Shown piece after piece: positions 43,289 through 52,723 of a stretch of DNA of 64,000 nt (positions are counted from its first letter, which is position 1; every line of letters begins with the position of its first letter). The notes beneath the pieces were generated by a model. The model did not search any database and was not told the DNA's origin. It was given only the letters and a program-made list of their open reading frames with translations. The DNA comes from Agromyces mediolanus (lineage in GTDB: Bacteria > Actinomycetota > Actinomycetes > Actinomycetales > Microbacteriaceae): contig NZ_BMRJ01000002.1 of the NCBI RefSeq assembly GCF_014648575.1, positions 164,059 through 228,058 on the forward strand, read 5' to 3'. The translations under genes and the position numbers were made by a program.

Positions 43289-44179
43289 ATGGAATCTCGA
43301 CAGCTGCGCGCGCTGGCGCGCTATGCGCCGTTGCTCGCCGCGGTCGCGACAAGCGAATCGGTGGGCGGCGCCGCCGACGAACTCGGCGTCCCCCAGTCGT
43401 CGGCGAGCCGCGGGCTCAAGGCGTTGTCGGAGGCGCTCGGCGTGCCGGTCGTCCGACCGGACGGGCGTTCCGTGCGGCTCACGCCCGCAGGCCTGGAGCT
43501 CGCTCGAGCGGCGCAGGAGGCGGTGTCGGCGCTTCGCCTGGGAATCGCGGCCGCCATGACGCAGGAAGAGCTCTCGCGAACCGAGCTCTCGGTGGCGTTC
43601 CAGACGCAGCTCGGCGAGCAGTTCCTGCCCCGGGCGATCGGGCGGTACCGCCTCCAGCGGCCGCACGTGTCGTTCTCGCTCACGCACGGCTCGCGGGACG
43701 CGTGCATCGAAGCGGTCGTCGCGGGCGAGGTGATGCTCGCCCTCGTCGCCGATCCGCCGGAACTCGACGCCGTGGACGTGCAGCCGCTCTACGTCGAGCC
43801 GCTCGTGGCCGTCGTCCACGCGGGCCATCCGCTGTCGACGGCCAGATCGGTCACCGCGGCCCAGCTCCGGCAGGAGCCGTCGATCCGTTTGAATCGCGGG
43901 TACGGCCTGCACGACTCCGTGCTCCGGCTGCTCGGCCGGGCGGGCCCGGTGCCCGAGGCGGCCTTCCAGGTCGACGACTATCGCGTCGCGCACGGGCTCG
44001 CCGCCGCGGGGCTCGGCGTCGCGATCCTCCCGCGGAGCTCGAACGGCATCGGCACCGGTGCGGTCGAGATCGCCATCGACGACCCCCTGGCGTCCCGTAC
44101 CATCGTGGCCCTGGTCCGCCCCGACGCCCGTGGTCTCGCCCAGGAGTTCCTGCTGGCGCTCGCCGAAGCGGCGCGCTGA
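43289..44179 (+). CDS. LysR-family transcriptional regulator
   Basis: A 296-residue LTTR. The N-terminal winged helix (residues about 1-60) is LRALARYAPLLAAVATSESVGGAADELGVPQSSASRGLKALSEALGVPVVRPDG by position, followed by an inducer-binding domain of the periplasmic type (ELSVAFQTQLGEQFLPRAIGRYR, LAAAGLGVAILPRSS). The ATG has TAGCAT six bases upstream (43277-43282), a leaderless promoter facing that of the MFS gene. It probably controls the divergent transporter. Confidence 0.92.
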   Translation: MESRQLRALARYAPLLAAVATSESVGGAADELGVPQSSASRGLKALSEALGVPVVRPDGRSVRLTPAGLELARAAQEAVSALRLGIAAAMTQEELSRTELSVAFQTQLGEQFLPRAIGRYRLQRPHVSFSLTHGSRDACIEAVVAGEVMLALVADPPELDAVDVQPLYVEPLVAVVHAGHPLSTARSVTAAQLRQEPSIRLNRGYGLHDSVLRLLGRAGPVPEAAFQVDDYRVAHGLAAAGLGVAILPRSSNGIGTGAVEIAIDDPLASRTIVALVRPDARGLAQEFLLALAEAAR

Positions 44180-44217
44180 ACGCTCCTCGTCGCATGGCGG
44201 CAGCGATTGTCAGTGTA

Positions 44218-44236
44218 TAGTCAATGGCGCTGACTA
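44218..44236. promoter_or_regulatory. TetR-regulon operator TAGTCA-N7-TGACTA, copy 1
   Basis: Six-base perfect arms around ATGGCGC, 24 bases before the hydrolase start. Copies with the same arms and the same spacer length lie at 47085 and 49005. Confidence 0.85.
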
Positions 44237-44260
44237 GCGGCGATGCTGACTGGAGTGATG

Positions 44261-45142
44261 ATGGAGTTGTTCGAGGGCGACCGCACCACGGTCGAGGTCG
44301 GCGGCGGTGTCCGCATCGCCGCGACGGTCCGCGGTGACGGGCCGCCGCTGCTGCTGCTGCACGGGTACCCCCAGACCCGCTCGATGTGGCGGCTCGTCGC
44401 TCCGGAGCTCGCCGAACGGTTCACCGTGGTCGCGAGCGACCTCCGCGGGTACGGAGACTCGGCGAAGCCCATCGGGGAGCGCTACGACAAGCGGGCGATG
44501 GCGGCGGATCAGCTCGGGGTGATGCGCTCGCTCGGATTCGATCGCTTCGCCGTGGTCGGCCATGACCGCGGCGGACGGGTCGGTCACCGTCTCGCGCTCG
44601 ATGCGCCCGAGGCCGTCGCCGCGCTCGCCGTGCTCGACATCGTGCCGACCCTGCACATGTTCGAGCACGTCGACCGGGCGATGGCCACCAGCTACTTCCA
44701 CTGGTTCTTCCTGACCCAGTCCGGCGGGCTTCCCGAGGCGCTCATCGGCGCCGACCCTCGCGCCTGGCTCGAGAGCCGGTTCCGGGGGCGGGCCCGGCGC
44801 CAGGACGTGTTCCCGGCCGAGGTGATGGACGAGTACGGCCGGTGCTTCGACGCCGACACGATCCGGGCGTCCTGCGCGGACTACCGCGCCGCCGCGGGCA
44901 CCGACCTCGAGCACGACCGTGAGGACCGCGCGGACGGCCGAACGATCGAAGCCCCGCTCCTCGCACTCTGGGGGGAGTCGAGCTACGTCGGACGCAACTT
45001 CGACGTCCTCACCGTCTGGCGCGAGTTCGCCGCTCACGTGCAGGGCCATGCCGTCGAAGCCGACCACTATCTCGCCGAGGAAGCGCCGGCCGAGACTGCA
45101 GCGGCCTTGCGTGCCTTCCTCGAGCAGGGAGCGGCGTGGTGA
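44261..45142 (+). CDS. Alpha/beta hydrolase, haloacetate dehalogenase-like
   Basis: A 293-residue alpha/beta-fold hydrolase. The nucleophile elbow VVGHDRGGRVGHR carries Asp102 in place of the usual Ser, as in fluoroacetate dehalogenases and epoxide hydrolases. HGYPQTRSMW is the oxyanion region and H269 in ADHYLAEE is the catalytic His. Its real substrate here is unclear; the neighbours are peptidases. I start it at ATG 44261, behind GGAG; ATGs at 44258 and 44243 are alternatives. The stop overlaps the M20 gene. Operator copy 1 sits in its promoter. Confidence 0.88.
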   Translation: MELFEGDRTTVEVGGGVRIAATVRGDGPPLLLLHGYPQTRSMWRLVAPELAERFTVVASDLRGYGDSAKPIGERYDKRAMAADQLGVMRSLGFDRFAVVGHDRGGRVGHRLALDAPEAVAALAVLDIVPTLHMFEHVDRAMATSYFHWFFLTQSGGLPEALIGADPRAWLESRFRGRARRQDVFPAEVMDEYGRCFDADTIRASCADYRAAAGTDLEHDREDRADGRTIEAPLLALWGESSYVGRNFDVLTVWREFAAHVQGHAVEADHYLAEEAPAETAAALRAFLEQGAAW

Positions 45143-46242
45143 CGGCGGTGGATCGGCGTGCGCTGGACCGGCTCCGCTCGCTCGTCGAAATCGAGACGCC
45201 GACCGGCGACGCGGAAGCCATCGACGCGGCGCACACGCTCATCGACTCCTGGCTGGCCACCGTCGCGGGTACCGCTGGGGAGATCGTCGAGAGCGACGGG
45301 GTGCGGCACCTGCGCTGGAGCGGCGGGGAGTCGCCCTCGGTCCTGCTCCTCGGGCATCTCGACACCGTGTGGCCGCGCGGGACCGCCGCTGCGCGACCGT
45401 TCCGAGTCGAGGGCGACCGCATCACCGGCCCCGGCGTCTTCGACATGAAGGCCGGCATCGTGGTGATGGCGGAGGCGCTGGCGAGAGTGGCACACCCGGA
45501 ACGGGTGGCGATCCTCGTGACGAGCGACGAGGAGACCGGCTCGATCACCTCGCGCGCCCTCATCGAGCAGGAGGCCAGGCGCTGCGGCACAGTCCTCGTC
45601 CTGGAGCCGAGCCTCGACGGCGCCGTGAAGACGGCGCGCCGGGGCGGCAGCATCTACCGCATCGAGGTGCACGGCCGGGCGGCGCACGCCGGACTCGAGC
45701 CGGAGCGCGGGCGCAACGCCCTGACCGAGCTCGCGCACCAGGTGCTCGCCCTGCCGGCGCTGGCCGACGCGAGTCTCGGGACGACCGTGAGCCCCACCGT
45801 CGCCAGGGCCGGCACCGTCACGAACGCCATTCCCGACCATGCCGAGCTCCGCATCGACGTGCGCGCCTGGTCGGTCGCCGAACTGGAGCGTGTGCACCGG
45901 GAGATGCTCGCGCTGCCCACGAGGACGCCCGATGTGGAGCTCGTGCTGCACGGCGGGATCAACCGGCCGCCGATGGAGCCGGAAGCCTCGCGGGAGCTCC
46001 TCGCCGTGGCGAGGAGCGTCGCGGCCGAACTCGGGCAGCCCGAGCTCTGCGACGTCGCGGTCGGCGGCGCATCGGACGGCAACTTCACGGCGGCGGCCGG
46101 CGCGTCGACGCTCGACGGGCTCGGGCCGAACGGCGGCGGTGCCCATGCGGTCGACGAGTGGGTGTCGTTCGCGTCGATGATCGAGCGGATCGCACTCATC
46201 GCGGGGGCGATCGACGCCCTCGACGGGGCTCAGTCCGGCTGA
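45136..46242 (+). CDS. M20-family metallopeptidase
   Basis: A 368-residue zinc peptidase of the CPG2/ArgE-like M20 group. Zinc-site motifs are LLLGHLDTVWP, GPGVFDMKAGIVVM and TSDEETGSITSR (Glu catalytic pair), followed by the dimerisation domain (IEVHGRAAHAGLEPERGRNAL). The C-terminal zinc His lies in GPNGGGAHAVDEWV. It would cleave a small peptide or N-acyl amino acid. It is coupled to the hydrolase by overlap; GTG 45139 gives the neat GTGA overlap and GTG 45136 is equally possible. The 3' end overlaps the convergent TetR gene by 13 bases. Confidence 0.9.
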   Translation: MVTAVDRRALDRLRSLVEIETPTGDAEAIDAAHTLIDSWLATVAGTAGEIVESDGVRHLRWSGGESPSVLLLGHLDTVWPRGTAAARPFRVEGDRITGPGVFDMKAGIVVMAEALARVAHPERVAILVTSDEETGSITSRALIEQEARRCGTVLVLEPSLDGAVKTARRGGSIYRIEVHGRAAHAGLEPERGRNALTELAHQVLALPALADASLGTTVSPTVARAGTVTNAIPDHAELRIDVRAWSVAELERVHREMLALPTRTPDVELVLHGGINRPPMEPEASRELLAVARSVAAELGQPELCDVAVGGASDGNFTAAAGASTLDGLGPNGGGAHAVDEWVSFASMIERIALIAGAIDALDGAQSG

Positions 46243-46943
46243 GCGCCGTCTCGGCCGGGCGCCCGGCGGACGATGCTCTCGATCATCAGCTCGAGGGCCG
46301 TCTCCCAGGCGCGCGGGTCGCGGATGCCGGGCAAGCTGCCGGCCCAGGTGATGTTGGGATAATCCTCGGGGTCGAGTCGGCGGAAGTCGATCTCCCACGT
46401 CACCTCGTCGAGCTCGCGGATCTCGGCCGGCTGCGCCTCGATCGCGGCCTGGATGCTCGTCGCCGAGCGCACCAGCTGGCCGAGCGCCCGCGCGTACAAG
46501 GCCGATTCCTCGGCGCCGTAGCCCGCGCGGCGCAGCGCGCCGATCATGAAGTCCATCGACCCGAAGTCGGTCGGCCGGCGCGTCGCCATCTGCAGCGCGA
46601 ACTCCGGGTAGCGCATGTAGTGGTCGTGAATGAGGCGGGCCTGGGCTCGGACGTCGGCCACCCAGTCGTCCGTCGCGATCATCGCCCCGGCATACGATCG
46701 GGCGCGCAGGGTGTCGATCAGGACCAGCATCAGCTCGTCCTTGTCGCGGAAGTGCCGGTACAGCGAAGTGGGGTGCGCGCCGAGCTTCTCGCCGATGGCT
46801 TGGAAGGTGAGCTTCTCGAGCCCTTCCTGCTGCGCGATCTCCTCGGCTGCGGCGACGATGAGCTCGCGGCTCAGTGAATCCCGGGCGCGCCGTTTCCGGC
46901 CCGAGCCGGCGGAGGCTGCGTCAGCTGACTTCGGCGTCGACAA
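46230..46943 (-). CDS. TetR-family regulator of the peptide/acid regulon
   Basis: A 237-residue TetR-type repressor. A basic leader (GSGRKRRARD) precedes the HTH (RELIVAAAEEIAQQEGLEKLTFQAIGEKLGAHPTSLYRHFRDKDELMLVL by position, about residues 25-73). The C-terminal domain is helical with a conserved-looking Trp-rich end. The start is an unusual TTG at 46943, supported by AGGAGG six bases upstream. The gene lies amid three units carrying TAGTCA-N7-TGACTA. It is therefore the likely binder, and the extra TAGTCA half-site at 47034-47039 may serve its own promoter (inference). Confidence 0.9.
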   Translation of the reverse strand: MSTPKSADAASAGSGRKRRARDSLSRELIVAAAEEIAQQEGLEKLTFQAIGEKLGAHPTSLYRHFRDKDELMLVLIDTLRARSYAGAMIATDDWVADVRAQARLIHDHYMRYPEFALQMATRRPTDFGSMDFMIGALRRAGYGAEESALYARALGQLVRSATSIQAAIEAQPAEIRELDEVTWEIDFRRLDPEDYPNITWAGSLPGIRDPRAWETALELMIESIVRRAPGRDGAQPD

Positions 46944-47084
46944 ACCGGTCCTCCTTCAAAGCGGTCCTGTGGCGGGCCAGTGGCCCGGCCGGGGCGGATC
47001 GCACCCAACCGTACAGCACGCCAGTCTTCCGCATAGTCAACAACGTTGGCGAAGTGGGACTATCCTGCATGCAAGTCAATGATA

Positions 47085-47103
47085 TAGTCAGGCGCACTGA
47101 CTA
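47085..47103. promoter_or_regulatory. TetR-regulon operator TAGTCA-N7-TGACTA, copy 2
   Basis: Perfect arms around GGCGCAC, 30 bases before the S9 peptidase start, in the divergent region with the TetR gene. An additional half-site TAGTCA is at 47034-47039. Confidence 0.88.
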
Positions 47104-47132
47104 ACGAGATCGGCCTTGCGAAGGAGCAGCGG

Positions 47133-49007
47133 ATGACCGGGACCCACGATCTGCAGGACGAGGCGCTGCGCGCGCGATTCGCGGTGCCGCACACGCTCGC
47201 CGTCCGCCCGGCGCAGGCCGACCCCGATCTCGCGCTCGTCGTCGAGGATCAGCGGGCCGAATCGTTCGCGAGGCTCTGGCGGGTGGGCGAGGCGCCGGGC
47301 GAGGAGCTGCCCTTCCCCGTCGCCGTGGGCGCCATCATCGCCGGCGAGGGGAACGGCTGGATCGTCGACCTCGCCGACGGGGGCGGATCCGAGGTCGGGT
47401 CGCTCGTCGCGACCAGCCTCGACGGGAGCCGTCGGGTGGATCTCACCCCCGGCCGCGAACCCTTCGTCCTGCGCGGCCTCGAGGCCAGCGCCGACGGCTC
47501 GCTCGTGCTCGCCTCGATCGTCGACGAACAGGGCTACCACCTGCTGGCGATCCCGGCGCGGCCGTGGGGGCCGGCCTCCGTCGTCCATCACACCGCCGCC
47601 GAAGCCTGGTACGGCCAGCCCTCGGCGGACGGGCGGCTCGCATCCATGGACACCACCGACCACAATCCGGGGGTGCGCCGCGCCGCGGTCAGCGTCTTCG
47701 AGGTCGCGAGCGGAGCACCGGTCGCGGTGCTCGACGACCTGCCCGCCGGCCCCGTGCGCGCCGTGCGCTTCTCGCCCGAGCCGGGCGACGAGCGCCTCCT
47801 CGTCGCGACGGAGCGGACGGGATACGTGCGGCCCGCGATCTGGGATCCGCTCACCGGGGAGCGGGTCGACTTCGAGGCATCCGATCTCGAGGGCGAGGTC
47901 ATCCCCCTCGACTGGCACGCCGCCGACGGCCGGATCCTCGCCGTGCACGTCCTCGACGGCGTCCAGCGCCTGCTGGAGTTCGACGAGCGGACCCGCGCGC
48001 ACCGGGTCGTGCGCGTGGGCGGGAGCTTCGCCAATCCGGACGTCGCCGACCTGCACGCGTTCCAGTGGTCGTCCTGGTATCGCCGCGACGGGGGCGTCGT
48101 CGCGCTTCGCTCCGCCTGGGACGTACCGCTGCATGCCGAACTGATCGACCGGGACGGCACGGTCACGGTCGCGCTCCCGCCGGCGGCGACGCCGCCCGGC
48201 GTGCCGTTCACCTCGCGCATGGTTCCGAGTGCCGACGGCGTTCCCGTGCAGGTCTGGCTGGGCCTGCCGTCGGGGCGCGCGCCGCTCGGGACGGTGCTCG
48301 AAGTGCACGGCGGGCCGAACCTCGTCTTCCTCGACGAGTACAACCCGAGCGCTCAGGCCTGGATCGATGCCGGCTTCGCGTACGCGACGGTGAACTATCG
48401 CGGCTCGGTGACCTTCGGGCAAGCCTTCCGCGAAGGCTTCTGGGGGTCGGGCGGAGACCGCGAGATCGACGACATCGCCGCCGCCGTCGGCTGGCTGCGG
48501 GAGCAGGGGCTCGGCGACCCGGCCTCGACCTTCATCACCGGCGCGTCCTTCGGCGGGCACCTCACCCTGCTCAGCCTCGGGCGGCTCCCCGAGCTCTTCG
48601 CTGGCGGCTTCGCGCACGTCGCGGTCGCGGACTGGGAAGCGGCCATCGCGGCGATGAATCCGGCCGTCCGCGGCGTCTGGCAGACCTGGGTGCCGCCGGA
48701 GGCGGTGGCCCGCTACTCGGCGGTGAGCTACGTCGACCGGGTGCGCGGCTCGGCCTGGATCAATCAAGGCGCGCTCGACACCAGGACCCCGGTCGTCGGC
48801 GTGCAGCGCTTCGTGGACGAGATCTCCGCCCGGGGCGGCGACGTCGTGCTGCGAATCTTCGACGGCGGCCACGAGCCGACCGGTCTCGAGCTGCTCGAAT
48901 CCGAGCAGCGGATCATGATCGAGCTCGCACACCGCACGCTCGACGGTCGCCGCTGGAGCGACGGCGCGGAGCGTCCCGCCTCCGCGGCGGGAGCATCCAG
49001 CATTTAG
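47133..49007 (+). CDS. S9-family prolyl oligopeptidase-like serine peptidase
   Basis: A 624-residue cytoplasmic peptidase. The first 370 residues read as beta-propeller-like repeats with RLWRVGEAPG, SLDGSRRVDLTPG and similar strands. The C-terminal alpha/beta hydrolase domain has EVHGGPN, S472 in TGASFGGH, D549 in GALDTRTP and H580 in DGGHEPTG. It would cut short peptides brought in by the importer encoded next. The ATG follows AAGGAG. Operator copy 2 is in its promoter and copy 3 overlaps its stop codon. Confidence 0.92.
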   Translation: MTGTHDLQDEALRARFAVPHTLAVRPAQADPDLALVVEDQRAESFARLWRVGEAPGEELPFPVAVGAIIAGEGNGWIVDLADGGGSEVGSLVATSLDGSRRVDLTPGREPFVLRGLEASADGSLVLASIVDEQGYHLLAIPARPWGPASVVHHTAAEAWYGQPSADGRLASMDTTDHNPGVRRAAVSVFEVASGAPVAVLDDLPAGPVRAVRFSPEPGDERLLVATERTGYVRPAIWDPLTGERVDFEASDLEGEVIPLDWHAADGRILAVHVLDGVQRLLEFDERTRAHRVVRVGGSFANPDVADLHAFQWSSWYRRDGGVVALRSAWDVPLHAELIDRDGTVTVALPPAATPPGVPFTSRMVPSADGVPVQVWLGLPSGRAPLGTVLEVHGGPNLVFLDEYNPSAQAWIDAGFAYATVNYRGSVTFGQAFREGFWGSGGDREIDDIAAAVGWLREQGLGDPASTFITGASFGGHLTLLSLGRLPELFAGGFAHVAVADWEAAIAAMNPAVRGVWQTWVPPEAVARYSAVSYVDRVRGSAWINQGALDTRTPVVGVQRFVDEISARGGDVVLRIFDGGHEPTGLELLESEQRIMIELAHRTLDGRRWSDGAERPASAAGASSI

Positions 49008-49023
49008 TCATCCGCATTGACTA
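49005..49023. promoter_or_regulatory. TetR-regulon operator TAGTCA-N7-TGACTA, copy 3
   Basis: Perfect arms around TCCGCAT, starting inside the stop codon of the S9 gene and about 100 bases before the binding-protein gene of the dipeptide importer. It marks the promoter of the large downstream operon. Confidence 0.88.
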
Positions 49024-49121
49024 GGGACATTGCTAACTTGCCGCGTCCCGCCTAGAGTCAAACCACCCCGGCCCCCGCCGGGTGTGGCTCACGAGGTTCC
49101 ACACGATCACGGAGTTCCCCA

Positions 49122-50822
49122 ATGCAGAGGTCTCAGGTATCACCGCCCACGCGGCGCCGGCTGGTCCACGCCGCCGCAGCGATCATCGCGACGCTCGCCG
49201 TCGTGTCCGTCTCGGCCTGCTCGACGACGAGCGCCCCTCCGAGCGACACCCCGAACACCACGGTCACCGAGGGCGGCGAACTCGTCATCGGCGCCGAGCA
49301 GGAGCCCGACTGCGCCGACTGGATCGCCACCTGCGGCGGGTCCATCTGGGGCACCTACGTCATGCAGATCCCCACCATGCCGGCCGTGTTCGAGACCCGC
49401 CTCGTCGACGACGTCTGGTCGCCCGTCGCCTCCGACCTCATGAGCGAGGAGCCGGAAGCGGTCATGCAGGGCGAGAAGCAGGTCATCACCTACCGTCTGA
49501 ACCCCGAGGCGGTCTGGTCCGACGGGACGCCGATCACCTCGGCCGACCTCTCCTACACGGCCCTCCAGATCCGCGACGGCGACGACATCTTCGACAAGAC
49601 CGGCTACACCGGCATCGAGTCCATCGAAACGCCCGACCCGCAGACTGCGATCGTGACGCTCAGCGGCCCGTACGCCGGCTGGCGCTCGCTGTTCAGCGTC
49701 TACGGCGTGCTCCCCGCGCACCTGCTCGAGGGGCAGGACCGGGCGGCGATCATGAAGGACGGCTACGACTTCAGCGGCGGCCCGTGGAAGATCGACTCCT
49801 GGAACCGCGGCACCTCCGTGACCCTCGTGCCCAACGAGAACTACTGGGGCGAGAAGCCGCACCTCGAGAAGGTCACCTTCATGTTCCTCCCCGACACTGC
49901 GGCCGCCTTCCAGGCTCTGAAGAGCGGGCAGGTCGACGCGCTCTACCCGTCGGCGCAGCTCGACGCCGTCAAGCAGATCGAAGCGGGCCTGCCCGGGATC
50001 AGCTCGGCGGTCGACGCCCGGAGCGGCAACCTCGAGGCGCTCTGGTTCAACAACTCGGTCGCCCCGTTCGACTCGAAGGCCGTCCGCACGGCGGTCGCCT
50101 ACTCCCTCGACCGGGACGCCATCGTCAAGCGGCTCTTCGGAGACCTCGGCGTCGAGTCCGCGCAGCAGAGCTTCAACACGCCGATCGTGGGCGCCTTCGG
50201 CAGCGACGACTTCTCCGTCTACACGACCGACCTCGACCGCGTCGACGAGATCATGACGGCCGACGGGTGGAAGAAGAACGCGGACGGGGTCTGGGCGAAG
50301 GGCGGCGAGACCGCCTCGTTCACCCTGAACACCCTGGCCGGGAACAAGCGGCGCGACCTCACCGTGCAGATCATCCAGTCCCAGCTGCAGGGAGCCGGCT
50401 TCGAGATGGACATCAAGGCGGTGACCCCCGCCGACCTCTTCGGCACCATCGCGCCGCAGGGCGACTTCCAGGCCGGGCTGTGGGCGATCGTCGATACTTT
50501 CCCGGACCCGACGCTCAGCTCCTCGTTCGGCTCGGCGAACATCCCCAGCGAGGCGAACGGCTTCTCCGGCATCAACTTCTACCGGGTCGACGTCCCCGAG
50601 CTCGACCCGCTCCTCGCGGAGATCGACAGCGAACTCGACGTGGACGCCCGCGTCGCCGCCTCGCAGGAAGCCGACGCGATCATCGCCGAGGAAGTGCCGT
50701 CCATCCCGATCGACACCGTGCCGAACGTGCTCCTCTGGAGCGAGAAGGTCGGCGGCCCGCTGAGCATCAACCCGGTCGAAGGTCCCTTCTGGAACCTCGC
50801 GGCCTGGGGTCTCGCCGGCTGA
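49122..50822 (+). CDS. Peptide ABC transporter substrate-binding lipoprotein
   Basis: A 566-residue lipoprotein of the SBP_bac_5 (DppA/OppA) class. The lipobox is VSAC with Cys33. Mature-protein signatures are GGELVIGAEQEPDC, WSDGTPITSADLSYTALQI, GTSVTLVPNENYWGEKPHLEKVTFMF by position and AVAYSLDRDAIVKRLFG. It captures a peptide or similar ligand. It is the first gene of an operon with two permeases and two ATPases, with tartrate-type dehydrogenase, glycerate kinase and exporter genes after that. A TetR operator lies about 100 bases upstream. Confidence 0.94.
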   Translation: MQRSQVSPPTRRRLVHAAAAIIATLAVVSVSACSTTSAPPSDTPNTTVTEGGELVIGAEQEPDCADWIATCGGSIWGTYVMQIPTMPAVFETRLVDDVWSPVASDLMSEEPEAVMQGEKQVITYRLNPEAVWSDGTPITSADLSYTALQIRDGDDIFDKTGYTGIESIETPDPQTAIVTLSGPYAGWRSLFSVYGVLPAHLLEGQDRAAIMKDGYDFSGGPWKIDSWNRGTSVTLVPNENYWGEKPHLEKVTFMFLPDTAAAFQALKSGQVDALYPSAQLDAVKQIEAGLPGISSAVDARSGNLEALWFNNSVAPFDSKAVRTAVAYSLDRDAIVKRLFGDLGVESAQQSFNTPIVGAFGSDDFSVYTTDLDRVDEIMTADGWKKNADGVWAKGGETASFTLNTLAGNKRRDLTVQIIQSQLQGAGFEMDIKAVTPADLFGTIAPQGDFQAGLWAIVDTFPDPTLSSSFGSANIPSEANGFSGINFYRVDVPELDPLLAEIDSELDVDARVAASQEADAIIAEEVPSIPIDTVPNVLLWSEKVGGPLSINPVEGPFWNLAAWGLAG

Positions 50823-50855
50823 CGCCGGGCGGCAACGGCCCAGGAGAGGACGACG

Positions 50856-51824
50856 GTGTTCACCTTCATCATCCGACGCGTGCTGTATTCGATCCCGGTG
50901 ATCCTGGTGGCTTCGTTCGTGCTCTTCTGGGCCGTTCGCTCGACCTTCGATCCGCTCGCGAAGCTCCGCCAGGCGCACGACCCGAGCGTCATCCAGCGCG
51001 AGATCGAACGGCTCGGGCTCGACCGCTCGATCGTCGAGCAGTACTTCCTCTGGCTCAAGGCGTTCGTGACCGGCGACTGGGGCACGAGCTCGCGCACCGG
51101 GTCGCCCGTGTTCCAGTTGATCGGCGAGGCGCTCTGGCCGACCGCGCAACTCGCGTTCTGGGGCCTGCTCGTCGCCGTTGTGATCGCGGGCGCCGTCAGC
51201 GTCTACTCGGCGGTTCGGCGGTACTCGTTGGGGGACAACCTCCTCACGGGCGCGTCTTACCTCGGCATCGCCATGCCGGCATTCTGGTTCGGTCTCATCC
51301 TCATCCAGACCTTCGCGGTGTGGCCGAAGGAGCAGTTCGGCCTCGCCGAGCCGCCGCTGTACTTCGTCGGCCTCCACTCGCCGGGGGAGTCCGGCTTCAA
51401 CCTGGACTACCTGCGCCACCTCGTGCTTCCGGTCGCCGCGCTCATGATCGCCCTCGTCGCGACGTGGAGCCGCTTCGGGCGCGCGGCGATGCTCGACGCC
51501 CTGTCCAGCGACTACGTGCGCACGGCGCGGGCGAAGGGCGTGCCCCGGCGCCAGATCATCTGGCGGCACGCCGTGCGCAACTCGCTCGCCCCGTTCGTGA
51601 CGGTCGTCGCGCTGGATGCCGCCGTGCTGATCGGCGGGCTCGTCGTCACCGAGCAGATCTTCGCGATCCCGGGCATGGGACGCCTCTTCCTCGACTCCCT
51701 CGTCGCCGGAGACGTCTTCGTCCTCCTGCCGTGGATGATCGTCGTCGCGATCGCCGTCGTGATCTGCAATCTGCTGGCCGACATCGGCTACGCACTACTG
51801 GACCCGAGAGTGAGGCTGCGATGA
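50856..51824 (+). CDS. Peptide ABC transporter permease, DppB type
   Basis: A 322-residue inner-membrane permease. It begins FTFIIRRVLYSIPVILVASFVLFW, and an external region (DPLAKLRQAHDPSVIQREIERLGLDRSIVEQY) typical of DppB/OppB precedes five further helices. The EAA-type loop YVRTARAKGVPRRQIIWRHAVRNSLAP contacts the ATPases. The GTG start follows GGAGAGG. The stop overlaps the next ATG by four bases. Confidence 0.94.
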   Translation: MFTFIIRRVLYSIPVILVASFVLFWAVRSTFDPLAKLRQAHDPSVIQREIERLGLDRSIVEQYFLWLKAFVTGDWGTSSRTGSPVFQLIGEALWPTAQLAFWGLLVAVVIAGAVSVYSAVRRYSLGDNLLTGASYLGIAMPAFWFGLILIQTFAVWPKEQFGLAEPPLYFVGLHSPGESGFNLDYLRHLVLPVAALMIALVATWSRFGRAAMLDALSSDYVRTARAKGVPRRQIIWRHAVRNSLAPFVTVVALDAAVLIGGLVVTEQIFAIPGMGRLFLDSLVAGDVFVLLPWMIVVAIAVVICNLLADIGYALLDPRVRLR

Positions 51825-52723
51825 GCGGGGCAGGACTGGCAGGCAACGAAGAACTCCTCGCCGAGCAAGGGGCGCAGCAGGGCTCGGCCCGCCAACTCCT
51901 CCGGCGCTTCCGTGCGCACCGGCTCGCCTTCGCGAGCACCATCGTGCTGCTCGTGCTCCTCGTCGTGTGCTTCGGCGCCGACTGGATCGCGCCCTTCCCA
52001 CAGGGCAAGCAGGATCTGCTGCTCGGGCCGACCCCGCCGTCCCTCGAGCACCTCCTGGGCACCGACGAACTCGGCCGCGACTTCCTGAGCGAGATCCTCT
52101 ACGCCGGCCGCATCTCGCTCGCCATCGGCCTGTTCGTCGCCCTGCTCTCCACGTTCGTCGGCACCGCGCTCGGCGCGGTCGCCGGCTACGTCGGCGGCAC
52201 GCCGGGCGAGCTGCTCATGCGGATCACCGACCTCTTCCTGATCGTCCCGGCCATCGCGCTGCTCGCCGTCATCGTCCAGGGCCTGGGGCCCTCACCGGTC
52301 ACGATCGTGTTCGCGCTCACGGCACTCGGCTGGACGTACATCGCCCGCGTCGTGCGAGCGCAGGTCCTCTCGCTCCGGGAGAAGGACTTCATCGAGGCGG
52401 CGCGGGGGATCGGCGCGTCGAACCTCCGCATCATCGTGTCGCATCTGCTGCCGAACCTCGCCGGGGTGCTCGCGGTCGGCATGAGCCTCGCCGTGGCCTC
52501 CGCGATCATCGCGGAGTCGACGCTCAGCTTCCTCGGCTTCGGCGTGCAGTCGCCGCAGACGAGCTGGGGATCCATGCTCAGCCAGGCGGCCGGATACGTG
52601 GGAACGCCGCAGGTGTACCTGCTCTACTTCCCCGGCCTGTTCATCCTCGTCACGGTCCTCGCCGTCAACTTCATCGGTGACGGCCTCCGCGACGCACTCG
52701 ATCCGCAAGGGAAGCACCTGTGA
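51821..52723 (+). CDS. Peptide ABC transporter permease, DppC type
   Basis: A 300-residue permease with a hydrophilic start, a helix at about residues 33-52 and the DppC signature LGTDELGRDFLSEILYAGRISL. The EAA loop is DFIEAARGIGASNLRIIVSHLLPNL by position, and STLSFLGFGVQSPQTSWGSML is the family end. It pairs with the DppB-type subunit. The ATG overlaps the previous stop and the TGA overlaps the next GTG, so three genes are translationally linked. Confidence 0.94.
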   Translation: MSGAGLAGNEELLAEQGAQQGSARQLLRRFRAHRLAFASTIVLLVLLVVCFGADWIAPFPQGKQDLLLGPTPPSLEHLLGTDELGRDFLSEILYAGRISLAIGLFVALLSTFVGTALGAVAGYVGGTPGELLMRITDLFLIVPAIALLAVIVQGLGPSPVTIVFALTALGWTYIARVVRAQVLSLREKDFIEAARGIGASNLRIIVSHLLPNLAGVLAVGMSLAVASAIIAESTLSFLGFGVQSPQTSWGSMLSQAAGYVGTPQVYLLYFPGLFILVTVLAVNFIGDGLRDALDPQGKHL

